Shown here in pieces: positions 1-10,569 of a stretch of DNA of 64,000 nucleotides (position 1 is its first letter; each line of letters opens with the position of its first letter). The notes beneath the pieces were generated by a model, which made no database searches, was not told where the DNA came from, and was given only the letters and a program-made list of their open reading frames with translations. Made by a program: the position numbers and the translations under genes. Source of the DNA: Macrotis lagotis (lineage: Eukaryota; Chordata; Mammalia; Peramelemorphia; Peramelidae); the NCBI RefSeq assembly GCF_037893015.1, contig NC_133661.1, forward strand, positions 185,692,306 to 185,756,305. The letters are read 5' to 3'.

Positions 1-161
1 TTAGCACTGCTCCCAATTACAGCTACCAAGGTACTCTTATCAATGCACATTTTGTAGTGATCTGTGATCCTTCCCAACCACATGACTCCCTGAAGGATCC
101 ATTGCTTCCTGTGCATCTGGATAAGACCCCTGCCATAAGTTACTCCCACTCCCCAACTTGA
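1..161 (+). CDS. RNase A family gene, 3' end only (RNASE2/3/6/7/8-type C-terminus), possibly degenerate
   Basis: The window opens inside a reading frame that ends at TGA 159-161. The last 52 residues contain the C-terminal RNase A landmarks: a beta strand HFVVICDP (matching VVACDP) and LLPVHLD, which carries the second catalytic histidine. The extra residues between CDP and PVHLD are typical of the eosinophil-RNase/RNASE6/7/8 branch. The position that should be the sixth half-cystine (the Cys of YPNC in RNase A) reads Tyr here (APNY), so one conserved disulfide cannot form. There is also a tail of about 12 residues after VHLD that relatives lack. It could be a gene under relaxed constraint or a pseudogene; the rest lies outside the window. 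Family assignment is firm, functional status is not. Confidence 0.7.
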   Translation, partial: STAPNYSYQGTLINAHFVVICDPSQPHDSLKDPLLPVHLDKTPAISYSHSPT

Positions 162-2021
162 TTTTTCTCCTCCTAGTCCTTCCCCCATCAGTTTCAGGTC
201 TCATTTTGCTTGTTTCTTCTGTAGCATTTGTTCATCTCCCAAATTCCTGGAATGCTCCTCTTCTCATTAAACCTGCAGTCATTCTCCTACTTGAGTTCCT
301 TCTGGGCATGGAGATTGTTTTTCTGGCAGCTCATAGTGCAATATTATGGGAGGAAGCTGTGTTATAAATATTTTATTGATCCTTATTGATAAGACTAATT
401 TTTCCTGTCCCCCACTCATGAGATCATAGATAAAGATCTGGAAAGAACTTCAGAGAACATCTAGATCAAGTAGACTTATTTTACAGAGGTGGAATTTGAA
501 ACCCTGAAAAGTTAATTTTCTTGCTCAAGGATACATGGGTATGGAAAACATCTAAGGTGGAATTTGAACATAAGTTCTGTGACTTTAGAGCAGGCATCTT
601 TGATTTTTTTTGGGGGGGTATTGCAGGCCTCTTTAACAGTCTAGTGAAACCTAACCCCCTTCTCAGAATATTTTTAAATAATTCAAGGATAGCCCAACTA
701 TCAGTTTAGAGTTTAGTCAAAATAAAAAATAAAACTTTTTCCCACTCAAGTTTGTAATCACCTTTAATTTTTCCTGAACCTCTCCATGGATCCCAGGTTA
801 AGAGCCATAATTTATTACAGGAAACTACTCCTCTCTGTGAATGATATGGAATGGAATAGTCTTTCTCCATCACTCTATAATGGACAGTTAACAATACACC
901 ATACTCTGTTAAAACTCCTGGCTAGTGTTAAGCTACTCCAATAAAAGTCCAAAATTTCTTTTTACTACTGGTTGTAGTTACTACTTCTTAATTTAGTTTT
1001 AGGTGAGGAATCCTCCCACTGTCAAAGTCATAAGGAGGAGGAAAAGAAACAATTGCACTCTATGATGGATGGTAACCCCCAAGTCTGATTCCTATGGTGT
1101 CAGCTGCTTCCTAGCTGAAAACTGTGTAAATTTGGAGTATGGTACCTACCAGAATAGTGTTCTTTAATATTCCTGACATCCCCTTGTGCTTCTCCTATTA
1201 CCTAGTCCATTGGATCAATTTCATTGTAGTGAAAATCCACCTTCCATATTTTGTTTTGGATATGTTCTTTTCATGTGTACTTCTGAGAATATTCTGACTC
1301 ATTTCACAACTGCACAGACCAAGTCTGATAGAACATTATGATAGAATTCCAACTAAGGAACTTCCCAGAGGAAGGAGGGGGAGGTTGCCTATTTAGTATA
1401 GTAATTCTCATCTTGTTCCACAAGGCAAACTCACTCTTTGTTTACTTCTCTGCAAGCATGTTCCAGAAAGCAGATGACTGTTTTAAGATATCCATGTATA
1501 GCAGGATTTTGGACTTTTTTTTGATTGCTATTGGCTAACCATAAGACTCCACAAGCCCCTTACATTCTCTCACTTTGGCACCTTATAAGAAAATGCAAAT
1601 GCAAATGAAACCTGGAAAAAAACCTGTTTCAAATATGGGTTATAGATAATAAAAAGAAAGTTATCCAATTTCAGACTTAATGATCATTATGCTTCCTAAC
1701 TTAACATTTAACTGAAGTCCCCCAAACCTTACTTGGCTCATGTCTTTCTCTAGTATAAACACCACACATAAATCCAAGTTCAGAGATCTGTTGTGCTCAA
1801 ACCCTAATTGTTCTCTTCCCTTTCTGCTCAAATCTATTACTATATATATGAAGTAAAACAAAATGAGACATTTGGAGACTAACAGGTAACAAAAAGTTTA
1901 CTTAACCATAGCATAGAAAGGATACTCAGTAAGAATACACACACACATACACACACACACAAACATATACATATTACCTACTCCTTTTGAAAATTCATTC
2001 TTAAAGCATAGTCTTCTTAGT
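162..2021. other. intergenic, no recognised gene
   Basis: AT-rich DNA between the first RNase fragment and the first SINE. I see no conserved coding frame. A (CA)n run lies at about 1936-1964, and at about 1853-1938 lies one copy of an 80-bp sequence that recurs at 3239-3324. Confidence 0.5.
1853..1938 (+). repeat. dispersed direct repeat, copy 1
   Basis: About 80 bp, roughly 93% identical by eye to 3239-3324, in the same orientation. It contains the shared core GAGACATTTGGAGACTAAC. Family not recognised; it could be an end of an old retroelement. Confidence 0.6.
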
Positions 2022-2164
2022 GTTTTGTTTTGTGCAATGCAATGGAGTTAAGTGATTTGCCCAAGGTCACATAGCTAAGTAATTATTGTCTGAGGTAAAA
2101 TTTGAACTCAAGTGCTCCTGACTCCAGGGAAGGTGCTCTATCTACTGCACCACCTAGATGTTCC
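2022..2164 (-). mobile_element. marsupial tRNA-derived SINE (Mar1/SINE1-like)
   Basis: Read on the minus strand it has the usual order: a degraded GGCAGCTAGGTGG-type head, a tRNA-like B-box region, GTGACCTTGGGCAA, then CATTGC and an A/T-rich tail. Moderately diverged. Confidence 0.8.
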
Positions 2165-2696
2165 TAAAGCATAGTCTCTAACCCAACTCAGTCTCAAAGC
2201 AAGAGAAATGGAAAGAATATTGGATATAAAATCAGAAGTCCTTGGTTTGAATCTCAGGTCTATTCTGGACTACATTTGTACACCAAACCTTTGGCAGATT
2301 TCCATTGAAGGATAAAGGAAAAGAACCAGAAGTAAGGGATATACATAGAGAGAGAGACAGAGGTGAGGTAAAGAGGGAGAAGAAACGAACTTTGAATGGA
2401 CATCCTCCTTAGTCAGAAGCATGTCTGGAAGAGTTAGAAATCCAATGTTCCTTGATTTTCAACCTTAGAGTTAATAAGAGTAGGCTATTTGGGTAATTCT
2501 CTCTTGTGTCACAGAACTGCTTTACTCATATATTCTATCACCTAATCTAATTTTTATGGATTTTGCAATGACTGTTTTACTTTCTGTTTTGATAAGTATG
2601 CTTGCTTGCTGTTTCTGATTGTCTTTTGAATAATATTTAATGGGAGGGAAACTAAACTGTCTGAGATTAAGTTAACTGATATCTTCCAAATCTGGA

Positions 2697-2837
2697 GGGG
2701 GCAGGTAGAGTGGATAGAGCATTGGCCCTGGAGTCCGGATCAGCCTCAGACACTTAGTGATTGCCTGGCTGTGTGACCTTAGGCAAGTCACTTAATCCCA
2801 TTGCCTAAAATAAGTAAAAACAAAGAAAAAATACAGA
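2697..2837 (+). mobile_element. marsupial tRNA-derived SINE with target-site duplication
   Basis: Head GGGGGCAGGTAGAGTGG, then the tRNA-like part, GTGTGACCTTAGGCAAGTC and CCATTGCC followed by an A-rich tail. It is bounded by an 11-bp direct repeat CAAATCTGGAG at 2687-2697 and 2838-2848, the mark of LINE-mediated insertion. Confidence 0.85.
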
Positions 2838-3238
2838 CAAATCTGGAGCAAAATTACTTTTTTTTCAGTTCATCCCCACTCTTCAGAGAATTTAGCTTTT
2901 ATCTTGAACTGCCCCCAAATAATTAGACTCTTGGTGTGCAAATATTTGATATGTGATAGATAAAATCCAGGTTCAATGATATCTAGAAGCTATATAGAAG
3001 AGTGAGGGAGTGATCACTTGGCAATGTTCCTAATCCCTATAAAGGAACTGTAATCACCCCAAGACTCAGAGACATTCTAGATGTAATTATAAACCTGGGT
3101 TACTTATGAGCAGTCTGATATTTTATTAGATACCACATCTTTCCCCCAGCCACTGTACTTTCAGTTTCACTTATGCTTCATCTTAAGTGGTGTTGATTGG
3201 GACTGATTCAGGCCAGTCTGGTAATTTAAGTTGGGAAT

Positions 3239-3324
3239 TGAAACAAAATGAGACATTTGGAGACTAACGGATAACAAAAAGTTTACTTAACCATAGCACA
3301 GAAAGGATACTCAGCATGAATACA
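3239..3324 (+). repeat. dispersed direct repeat, copy 2
   Basis: Partner of 1853-1938. Similarity stops on the right where copy 1 enters a CA run and copy 2 continues into unique sequence. Confidence 0.6.
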
Positions 3325-3444
3325 GTATTGACTCAGTTGGGCACAGCTTCCTGAACTTAGATTGCTAGCCTGGGCTGGTTCTCCAAGACACCTACCTCCT
3401 ACTCTGGCTTTTGTTCTGTAGCCATCAAGGGTTCATTAAGTTTT

Positions 3445-3602
3445 TTTTTGAAGTTTTTTTTTTTTTTTGCAAGGCAAATGGGGTTAAGTGGCTTGCCCAA
3501 GGCCATACAGCTAGGTAATTATTGTTTCCGACCGTATTTGAACCCAGGTACTCCTGACTCCAGGGCCCGTGCTTTATCCACCCAGCCACCTAGCCGCCCC
3601 AC
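3445..3602 (-). mobile_element. marsupial tRNA-derived SINE with target-site duplication
   Basis: Full-length minus-strand copy with a T-run at its left end (the A tail) and the GGGGCGGCTAGGTGGC head at its right end. Flanked by the 12-bp duplication TCATTAAGTTTT at 3433-3444 and 3603-3614. Confidence 0.88.
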
Positions 3603-3715
3603 TCATTAAGTTTTGATAATGCCTTTTAAAGAAAAAAAAAGCCTAGCCTTCATAACAGATATTGCTTCAATCATTGGAAGAGTGGATCATCTTACATAAG
3701 AGTTTTTCAGGGCAA

Positions 3716-4141
3716 TCACAGTTCATCATGGATGACCTTCCGGGTACCTTCAAGATGGACTGGCTTCCCATTCTCACAGGCCACAGTGACTTTCACTGGT
3801 TCTTTCTTGGTACAGGTGTAGCGACATTTACCAGGCTGAGAGCTTCCCTTCTCCTGACAGATGGTGACAGAGTATGGATTCGGACCCTCGTAGCAGTTAT
3901 CTCGCCCATTCTTGCAAGGAACATTTTTGCTTTTGGGGTTGGTGCATATATCCTTGATCTCATCCTGTTTGCCATGAATAATAGTATTGATAGGTTTGCA
4001 TCTCTTTTTGCCTAAATTGATTTGCCTCATTTGCTTTTGGATCTCTTGAATACTGCTCTCTCCATTGTGATGTTCCCGCCAAAACTTCTGCTCCCTCATT
4101 GAAGATCCAGCAAACAATGACCTAGAATCTCTCTCTGATGG
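3716..4141 (-). CDS. RNase A family paralogue with C-terminal HDEL; mature-protein exon
   Basis: The minus-strand frame runs from a plausible splice acceptor (TTCTTTTTCATAG, ending at 4142) to TGA at 3716-3718. Landmarks in order: QKFWREHH (Lys7 and His12 of RNase A), RCKPINT (CKxxNT signature with Lys41), VPCKNG, DNCYEG, VTVACENG, PVHLE (His119). CKPINTIIHG and ACENGKPVHL resemble angiogenin, but the C65-C72 pair that angiogenin lacks is present. The first half-cystine is missing, the His12-Cys40 stretch is about four residues shorter than in RNase A, and there is an extra Cys in RYTC. The protein ends IHDEL, a KDEL-type ER-retrieval signal. No signal peptide lies in frame in this exon: an in-frame TAG sits at 4142-4144, and the only in-frame ATG (4099) is just before mature residue 1. 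The leader must come from an upstream exon, or has been lost. Family certain; subfamily and expression unknown. Confidence 0.75.
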   Translation of the reverse strand, partial: PSERDSRSLFAGSSMREQKFWREHHNGESSIQEIQKQMRQINLGKKRCKPINTIIHGKQDEIKDICTNPKSKNVPCKNGRDNCYEGPNPYSVTICQEKGSSQPGKCRYTCTKKEPVKVTVACENGKPVHLEGTRKVIHDEL

Positions 4142-4255
4142 CTATGAAAAAGAATAACATGTTGGCAATTGGGGATTCACATTTAATGAGTTGCTAGCAC
4201 ATACTAGTACACTAATTAGTATGTAGATACTGTGTGTATACACATACCCACATAT

Positions 4256-4258
<3 letters not shown>

Positions 4259-4304
<46 letters not shown>
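4259..4304. repeat. (CA)n(TA)n microsatellite
   Basis: A CA run of about 17 units passing into a short TA run, just upstream of the HDEL RNase exon. Confidence 0.9.
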
Positions 4305-4305
<1 letters not shown>

Positions 4306-4372
4306 TATCTCACACAGAATGATGTCAGTTTGAAAAGCAGTTCATTATAGAGACAGAGGAGTCAGGATAGTG

Positions 4373-4441
4373 AATTGTAGTATTTACTATTCCACATGTC
4401 TGTAGATTCTGTAGTATTTACTACTCCACAAGTCTGTGGAG
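4373..4441. repeat. imperfect 30-bp tandem duplication
   Basis: Two adjacent copies of a unit starting TGTAGTATTTACTA and containing TCCACA(T/A)GTCTGT, with a few mismatches. Confidence 0.55.
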
Positions 4442-4449
4442 GAGAAAGG

Positions 4450-5395
4450 GCTGATTGAAGTGATTGGTCTCCTTTAGAGAAGAGATGAGGAGTGATAGGG
4501 TTTAACTAAAGTAGCAGGGCAGAAGGGTAAATCCATCATCTAGAGAAAAAATTCTTAATTTGTTTTTGAAAACTATATTCCAATAAAATTGATTTCTTTT
4601 GTAATTCTACATATTTTATTTCATTCATTTAAAAATATTATTCTTAAAGCATGTTTATCGGCTTCATCAGATACCAGAAAAAAAAGGTTAAAAATTTCTA
4701 ATCTGTAGGGAGTACAGGAGTTTTGGTTGCTGATGGGAAGTAGGGCAAAGGCTGCTTGTTTCACCTACTATTTTCAGTTTTGCTTCTAAATTTTTTGCAG
4801 TTAGCAAGGAGCATAATTAGGGAGAAGACTGGAAGAAATCTCCTTACCACACTTTTGCCTATGTTCTTTACAATTTTGCTAAATGGGCTCCCATATTTGA
4901 AGGATACCCAGGCTAGTTACTCAGAGATATGATAGAATTTAAAATGAATTTTAGATTATAACTCAGAAAATAATTTAGTCTGAGACATTAGCAGTAGTCA
5001 GAGAAATGCAGTTCAACACACAGACTATCTAAGTCTTGGTCATTTTTGATTTTTGCTGACTGTTCTGGAAGAATATGCCTAAAATATCTTGGATACAGTC
5101 ACAGTAAGAATTAAACTCTCTTTCTCCAGGGGATAAACTTCATAGTACATGCAATTTAATTGATAGTAGCAGAGCATCTGATGAGTTTTCATTGTAACTA
5201 AAGATAAGAGGATGGTAGCAGAGAACAACAGTAGTGACATTTGCTAGAAAACAACAAAGAAAATTTCAGCTGAGAGCATAGCCACAGAGGACCCCATCTC
5301 ACTCAGGACATCACCCAAGGGCATCTGCACCCCAGAAGTGTGAATTGTATTGACCATAATACAACTCTATGTGCCTCTTCTTATATGTGCCCTGG
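4450..5395. other. intergenic, no recognised feature
   Basis: AT-rich sequence with short reading frames only. Nothing recognised on either strand. Confidence 0.4.
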
Positions 5396-5615
5396 TGATG
5401 TGCTCCCCAGAGGCAGAATGGTTCAGATAAAGAACACTGGGTATGGATTCTGGGACCCAGGTCCAAAACCTTTCTCTGTCACTTTCTACCTGTGTGATCC
5501 ACCTTGGGAAAATTACTTAAGCTCTTTAGGACAATTTCCTTACTGGTTATATAGTAGCATTGGACTAAATAGCTTCTAAAGTTCCTTTTAGTTCAAATTT
5601 ATAATCCTATATCTT
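5395..5615 (+). mobile_element. MIR-type SINE, old
   Basis: Degraded MIR order: a tRNA-like head ending in CAGGTCC, CTGTGTGATCCACCTTGGG-like centre, then the CORE-type tail. Heavily diverged. Confidence 0.55.
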
Positions 5616-5703
5616 ATATATGTGAGAATTGAATGCATTAAATTATTGTAGTACCTTAATTTATTATTAGTTATCTCCTATGTGGCAGGGCCTGTGCTAG
5701 GTT

Positions 5704-5708
<5 letters not shown>

Positions 5709-5741
<33 letters not shown>

Positions 5742-5821
5742 ACATACACACACACACACACAGGCCATCCTTATCTCAAATACCTTAATAGAGGGAGACT
5801 ATATATAGTCTCCCTCTATTT

Positions 5822-5897
<76 letters not shown>
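5709..5897. repeat. mirrored microsatellites around a perfect 34-bp palindrome
   Basis: (TA)n then (CA)n on the left; on the right (TG)n then (TA)n, the reverse-complement order. Between them 5787-5820 is a perfect palindrome whose half-site is AATAGAGGGAGACTATA. The whole block can extrude as a large cruciform. Confidence 0.9.
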
Positions 5898-5899
<2 letters not shown>

Positions 5900-5900
<1 letters not shown>

Positions 5901-6325
5901 GAAAATGGTGGCCAGAAAGGAGAGTTATAGGGATTCTCTAGTAGAGTCATAGGGCAATTGCTATTGCACTCTTTCAAGTAGCAATGATAGCGTTGATTTG
6001 ATTACTGTTCCCAGAGCAAGGATAAAAGGGGGCTTCTGGAGGAGGTAACCATGAAGAAAACAGGGAAGATGACAGCTACATAATCTCTGCTTGTGTTTCT
6101 TCTCCCTTGTCCAATATATGTACAGAGGAATCTTTTCATTTATTTTTATGCCTTTGATTAAATGGAGTTTGTGGTTCTACCCTCCAATTGGAGAGACAGA
6201 GGGTAGTGATGAAGTGAAGTACCAAGGCTGTTGAGATCTTACAGGATGATGAGATAATTCCAATAATGAACTTCTTAGAGGCATGGTAGAGAAGTCAGAG
6301 AAGCAATATTTGGGGTAGATGGAGA
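5900..6325. other. intergenic, no recognised feature
   Basis: No gene or repeat family recognised. Confidence 0.4.
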
Positions 6326-6463
6326 GCCATTGGTACATAAAGTATAGCTTTGGGGTTTATGAGATATGTGTATGAGGGTGCACACATCTGTGTATATGAC
6401 AGCCACTGGAACATAAAAGGTGGTTATGGGTTTATGAGGTTTGTGTATGAGGGTATAAGGAAG
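6325..6463. repeat. imperfect tandem duplication, about 75-bp period
   Basis: Units 6325-6388 and 6400-6463 share GTTTATGAG and GTGTATGAGGGT in the same order and spacing, with scattered mismatches. Confidence 0.55.
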
Positions 6464-6589
6464 GGCAAATGTGCTAGGGAGGTCAGAATGACCAGTGGCC
6501 AACCTTCACAATCATTGTCATTAGGGAGAAACAATATTGACAAATGATGGAAAGCAAGTGAACTTAGGAAGCTATGTTTGGCAGAGGGG

Positions 6590-6770
6590 AAAGAATTCTG
6601 GAGTCAGAGTGCCTCAGTACAAATGGAGACTTGCTATTTACTACCAGTATGAATTTGGGCCAGTTTCTCTTTGGTGTTTTGCCTCTTCATCTATAAAATG
6701 TGTATTTTGAACAAGGTGATCTCCAAGAACCCTTTCAGCATGAAATCCTTTACTTCTATGATTGGGTTAA
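6590..6770 (+). mobile_element. MIR-type SINE, old
   Basis: Recognisable TTCTGGAGTCAGAGTGCCT head, then CCTCTTCATCTATAAAATG and a diverged tail. Confidence 0.55.
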
Positions 6771-6929
6771 TGGAATTCCAAGGTCAATTCATATTAGTGC
6801 TTGGGAACTATTAGAGAGACCACCTTGCTGATAGAAACAAGGACCCTCCTCTGTATCTCTTCCCAATCCTCTTTGACTCATAGGGGAGACCCAGCAGCTG
6901 CAAGGCTAAAGAGAGAGGCAGGTTGTAGG

Positions 6930-9900
6930 TTGTAGTAGAAAAGAAACTTAGAGATCAGTTATTCCAACTCCCTTGTTTTACAGATGTAAGAATTGAGGTT
7001 CAGAGAGAATGAGGGTAGAGTGACAATTAGAGTGAGAATGTTCTTCTTATCCTCTCAGTAGATCCATGGGGACCAAGTTTCAGATTTCAGGAGGAGGGAC
7101 CAGGAACCTCTGGGAGGAGATCCAGTGGGGGGGAAAAGTTTCTAGACAAAAGTTTCATATTCAGTGAAAGAAGAAACAAAAGTGAAAGGAGAAGTTAATT
7201 TAGAAATGAAAGTGACTCTCCCAACTCACGGAGTTATCCTCTCTAAAGCAAAGTGCTAGCCTCTCATTTCCAGGGGCTGCCATCATGAGCTGAAGCACTC
7301 CCCGATCCTTCTTCTGAGTCAATGATTGACTTTATGAGCTGGCTTTCTGAAGGAGAAAAGGAAATTTAAGGAGATACACAGTGAATTGTCTCCCTCTCCT
7401 CCATCCCTTCTCCCACCTCTCCATCCCCAACATAAGCATTTGTTACTTTAGGTATTACTAGATTCATGCTCATCAGCACCTCAACTTGGACAGATCCATT
7501 TATCAAATTATCACACTGTCACCCAGAACACCTGGACCCTTACTTGGGGAAAAAGTCCTGGGATAGATAAGGAAAGGGAAAACTGTAGAGGGTCTAGACG
7601 GCAGCAGATTAGAAGTGTCTGAGCCAGTAGGAGAAGAAACAGCACAAGGGGAAGCAGAAAACAGACATAAATCTACGATAATTAATCCTGAAGTGAAAGG
7701 AGGTTGTGGCAAGTCAGAAGGAGTAAGAGGGGTAGTGTCTCCTTTACAGCTTTGCTTAGCTCTCAGTTTTGCCCAGGCACCAATATGCCATCTTCTCAAT
7801 GTTTCTCTCCACCCCTATTCCTTTGTTGCTTCCCATTTCCCTGAGCCCTTAATTTTTTCCCACCCTTTCTCCCAGTCCTTTCCTCTCTTCATCTCAATGC
7901 TGACCTAGCCCCAAAAGTGTTTTGCCTTACCCAGTCCTCTAGTCCTGGTTCTAGCAGAGAAGAGATCTAGCTGGTCTTGAGGCTGGGATGTTCTGGGGAC
8001 TTAACATCTGAATGAAGAACTGGATTGGCCAGAAGTGGGAAGTGGGTAATGAAAAGGGTGGAGTGATTTGAGATCTTCTTGTAAATGGAAAGTACCAGAC
8101 TTCCCTTGGTTAGGGACTCTCCACATTTACCCAGACTTTGGAACCAGCTCAAAGGTCAAGCATTGACCCGACTATACATAAAAGTAAATTTTAAAGCAAT
8201 AGATAAACTGGTTAACTACCTCCCCCTGGGATTGGACATCTATTGGGGGGGGGGAAGAAGAGATAAAGACTTTATTAAGTTCTAGGGACTGTGAAAAGCA
8301 ATTAATTTTTATGGGGAGTTGAAGGAATGAGGAGTAAAGTTTGATGGTACAGCAGGGAAGAATTTTTTTTTTAGGCAAGAGGAAATATGAGGATGTTTGT
8401 TGGATATAGACAAAAACATGAAGGAGAGACCAAAGATTCAAAAGAGAGGATGACTGATGTAATTATTTTCTGGAGGATGTAGGAAAAACTAGGTATAAAT
8501 GGAAATATTAGACCTTTTTCTTTAGAGAGGGAAAGAGAATGAACAATGATTGTATAAGTAACGGCATAGTAAAGAGAACAATTGCCCAGAGATGGGAAAT
8601 TTGCCCGAATTTATATGAAAAAGACAGGGGAAGGATCTGTTATTGGATCATGGCAGAACTTGATATTTGAATGAGGACATGGAACTGAGTCTGGGTAGAA
8701 TTGGGGCCAAGAAAGTGCGAATATAGGTGGGAGTAGTTCACGAGGGAACAAACTGGGGCTTAAGCTGGCTAATGGTCTTAAACAGATAGAATGGAAGTCT
8801 CAGTTCTGCTACCAAAAAAACTCCTCAGTGCCTACCATAATGACCTATAGTCTACCTCATAACACTTCTTTCTACCTGGGGACCAGAGGTTTTTCTCCCT
8901 TTGCCCATGATCAGTCTTTGGAAAAAAGATCCTTTGAGTGGGCAGGTAGAGAGATGATAGGAGACATCATCCACATCCCTAGGGGAGGGCCTTTCTAGGT
9001 ATGACTTTAACCTATTTTGGGCACCTTGTCTTTCCCAAAAAGTTTTGCTCTCACTAGCTTTCTCAAGGCCTAGATCGTTTTTGGTAGGACTGGTTGAAAG
9101 AATTATGAACAAAAAAAAAGGATACCTTTGAGATCCAGGGGCCCTACCAGGACTAGACTTCCCTAGAAAGAGGTGAATATGTCCCCAGGCTTAGATAATT
9201 TTCTATTATATATCTATAGGTGGCTACAGATTTGAGTACCACCACTCAGTACAATTTGTCTTAGCTCTTCAAGTATTGGCAAAGCAGAGGAGAGAGAAAG
9301 CTCTTGAGCCTCTGCTATAGGATCTTTTTTCCTTGGAATTGCCTCTATCTCTACTATACCTAATAATTTATTCCTCCTTCAAATATTTTCCCTGCTAAGT
9401 AACTTTAAATTTCCTGAGGAGCAAGGGAAGAAAGGGTGGGATTGACTTGGAGATCAAGTTGCACCTGCCAAAGCCAAGGGACCCTCTCTCTGCTTAGCTG
9501 CTTATAATGAGTCATAAAAGCCAGAATTGCTTCTCTGAAAAGGTTGGTGTTCCCAGCTTCCTAAAACCCCAAGAAAGAGATCAAACTTCAATAGTCTGCT
9601 TGAAAGAATGGCTGAGAGTCAGCAGGGACATTGCCTGCTTATCCATCTTCCTTTCATTCCTTAGGGTCAATATAAGGTAGGGTTTTCTGTGGAAAGGAGA
9701 AATGTCTGAATCTTATATGTCTGTCCTCTTTTTCCTTGGAAATAAATCCTAGAAAATCCATTCCTGTGGAGTAGAGCAGGAGTAGGAAATGTCTGGCCTG
9801 TAGGTTGTATAAGGTCCCCCAAGAAATCATTTGGTCTGGAGCAACCATGGCAAACGCAGATGGGACTTGAAGTTCAATAAATCTAGGAACTTTTTAGGGT

Positions 9901-10560
9901 TGAATTAATTAGATGTTTGACCACATATAGCAGGCAAATGGCCCTTGTCAAAAAAAAGGTACCCCACTAAAGTATTGGGAGCAGGGAAGTAACAAGAGAA
10001 AGGAAGAAAAAGAGGTGGCTACAGATTTGAGTATCTTGGTTATTTGACAGTAGCAAAGGAAGAAGAGTAAAGATAATTAGGGATAAACTTTGGTAGATCT
10101 CAGACACCAGGTTGCCAATTTGACTTGAATCAAGAGGCCTGATGACTCAAATTTGGGGTTATGGATTAATAAAGGTTTAAAAATAGTGAAAAATAAAAAT
10201 CTTAAAGCCAAAAGCACAGAAGTTCCAAAGAAGAATATGAGATGTAAGAAGTTAATATAATCATCTAGTTCTAAGCTTCAGGGTTGGATCTTTCATATAC
10301 TTTACACAATATTTTACTATCCCCTCTTTTATGTACATAGCATATTTTATTTTATGTAAATATATGTGTATATGTGTTTATATATATATGTTCTACTATA
10401 GACTTCTTAAAGACAAATACAGTGATTTACTTTTCTTTGAATCTTTTCTTATAATTAGCACAGTGATCACAGGAGTTTCATAAGTATTTGATTAATTGGG
10501 CATTAAGGTTGATGGGGATGTTTGAGAAGAATTTGAGCTTGAAAAGAGTAGAAATAGGCT
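6930..10560. other. intergenic, no recognised gene
   Basis: A short MIR-like fragment lies around 6940-7000 (TTTTACAGAT...TTGAGG order). A GAAA-rich purine stretch that could bind IRF-type factors is at 7150-7216. The rest has only short frames, none resembling a known protein. Confidence 0.4.
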
Positions 10561-10569
10561 TCCTGGCAT

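Noticed and set aside
3662-4015. Plus-strand frame of 117 residues with hydrophobic segments
   Set aside because: It is exactly antisense to the RNase exon; its open length follows from the coding strand.
5682-5930. Frame rich in YIYIYI and CVCVCV
   Set aside because: A translation of TA and TG microsatellites.
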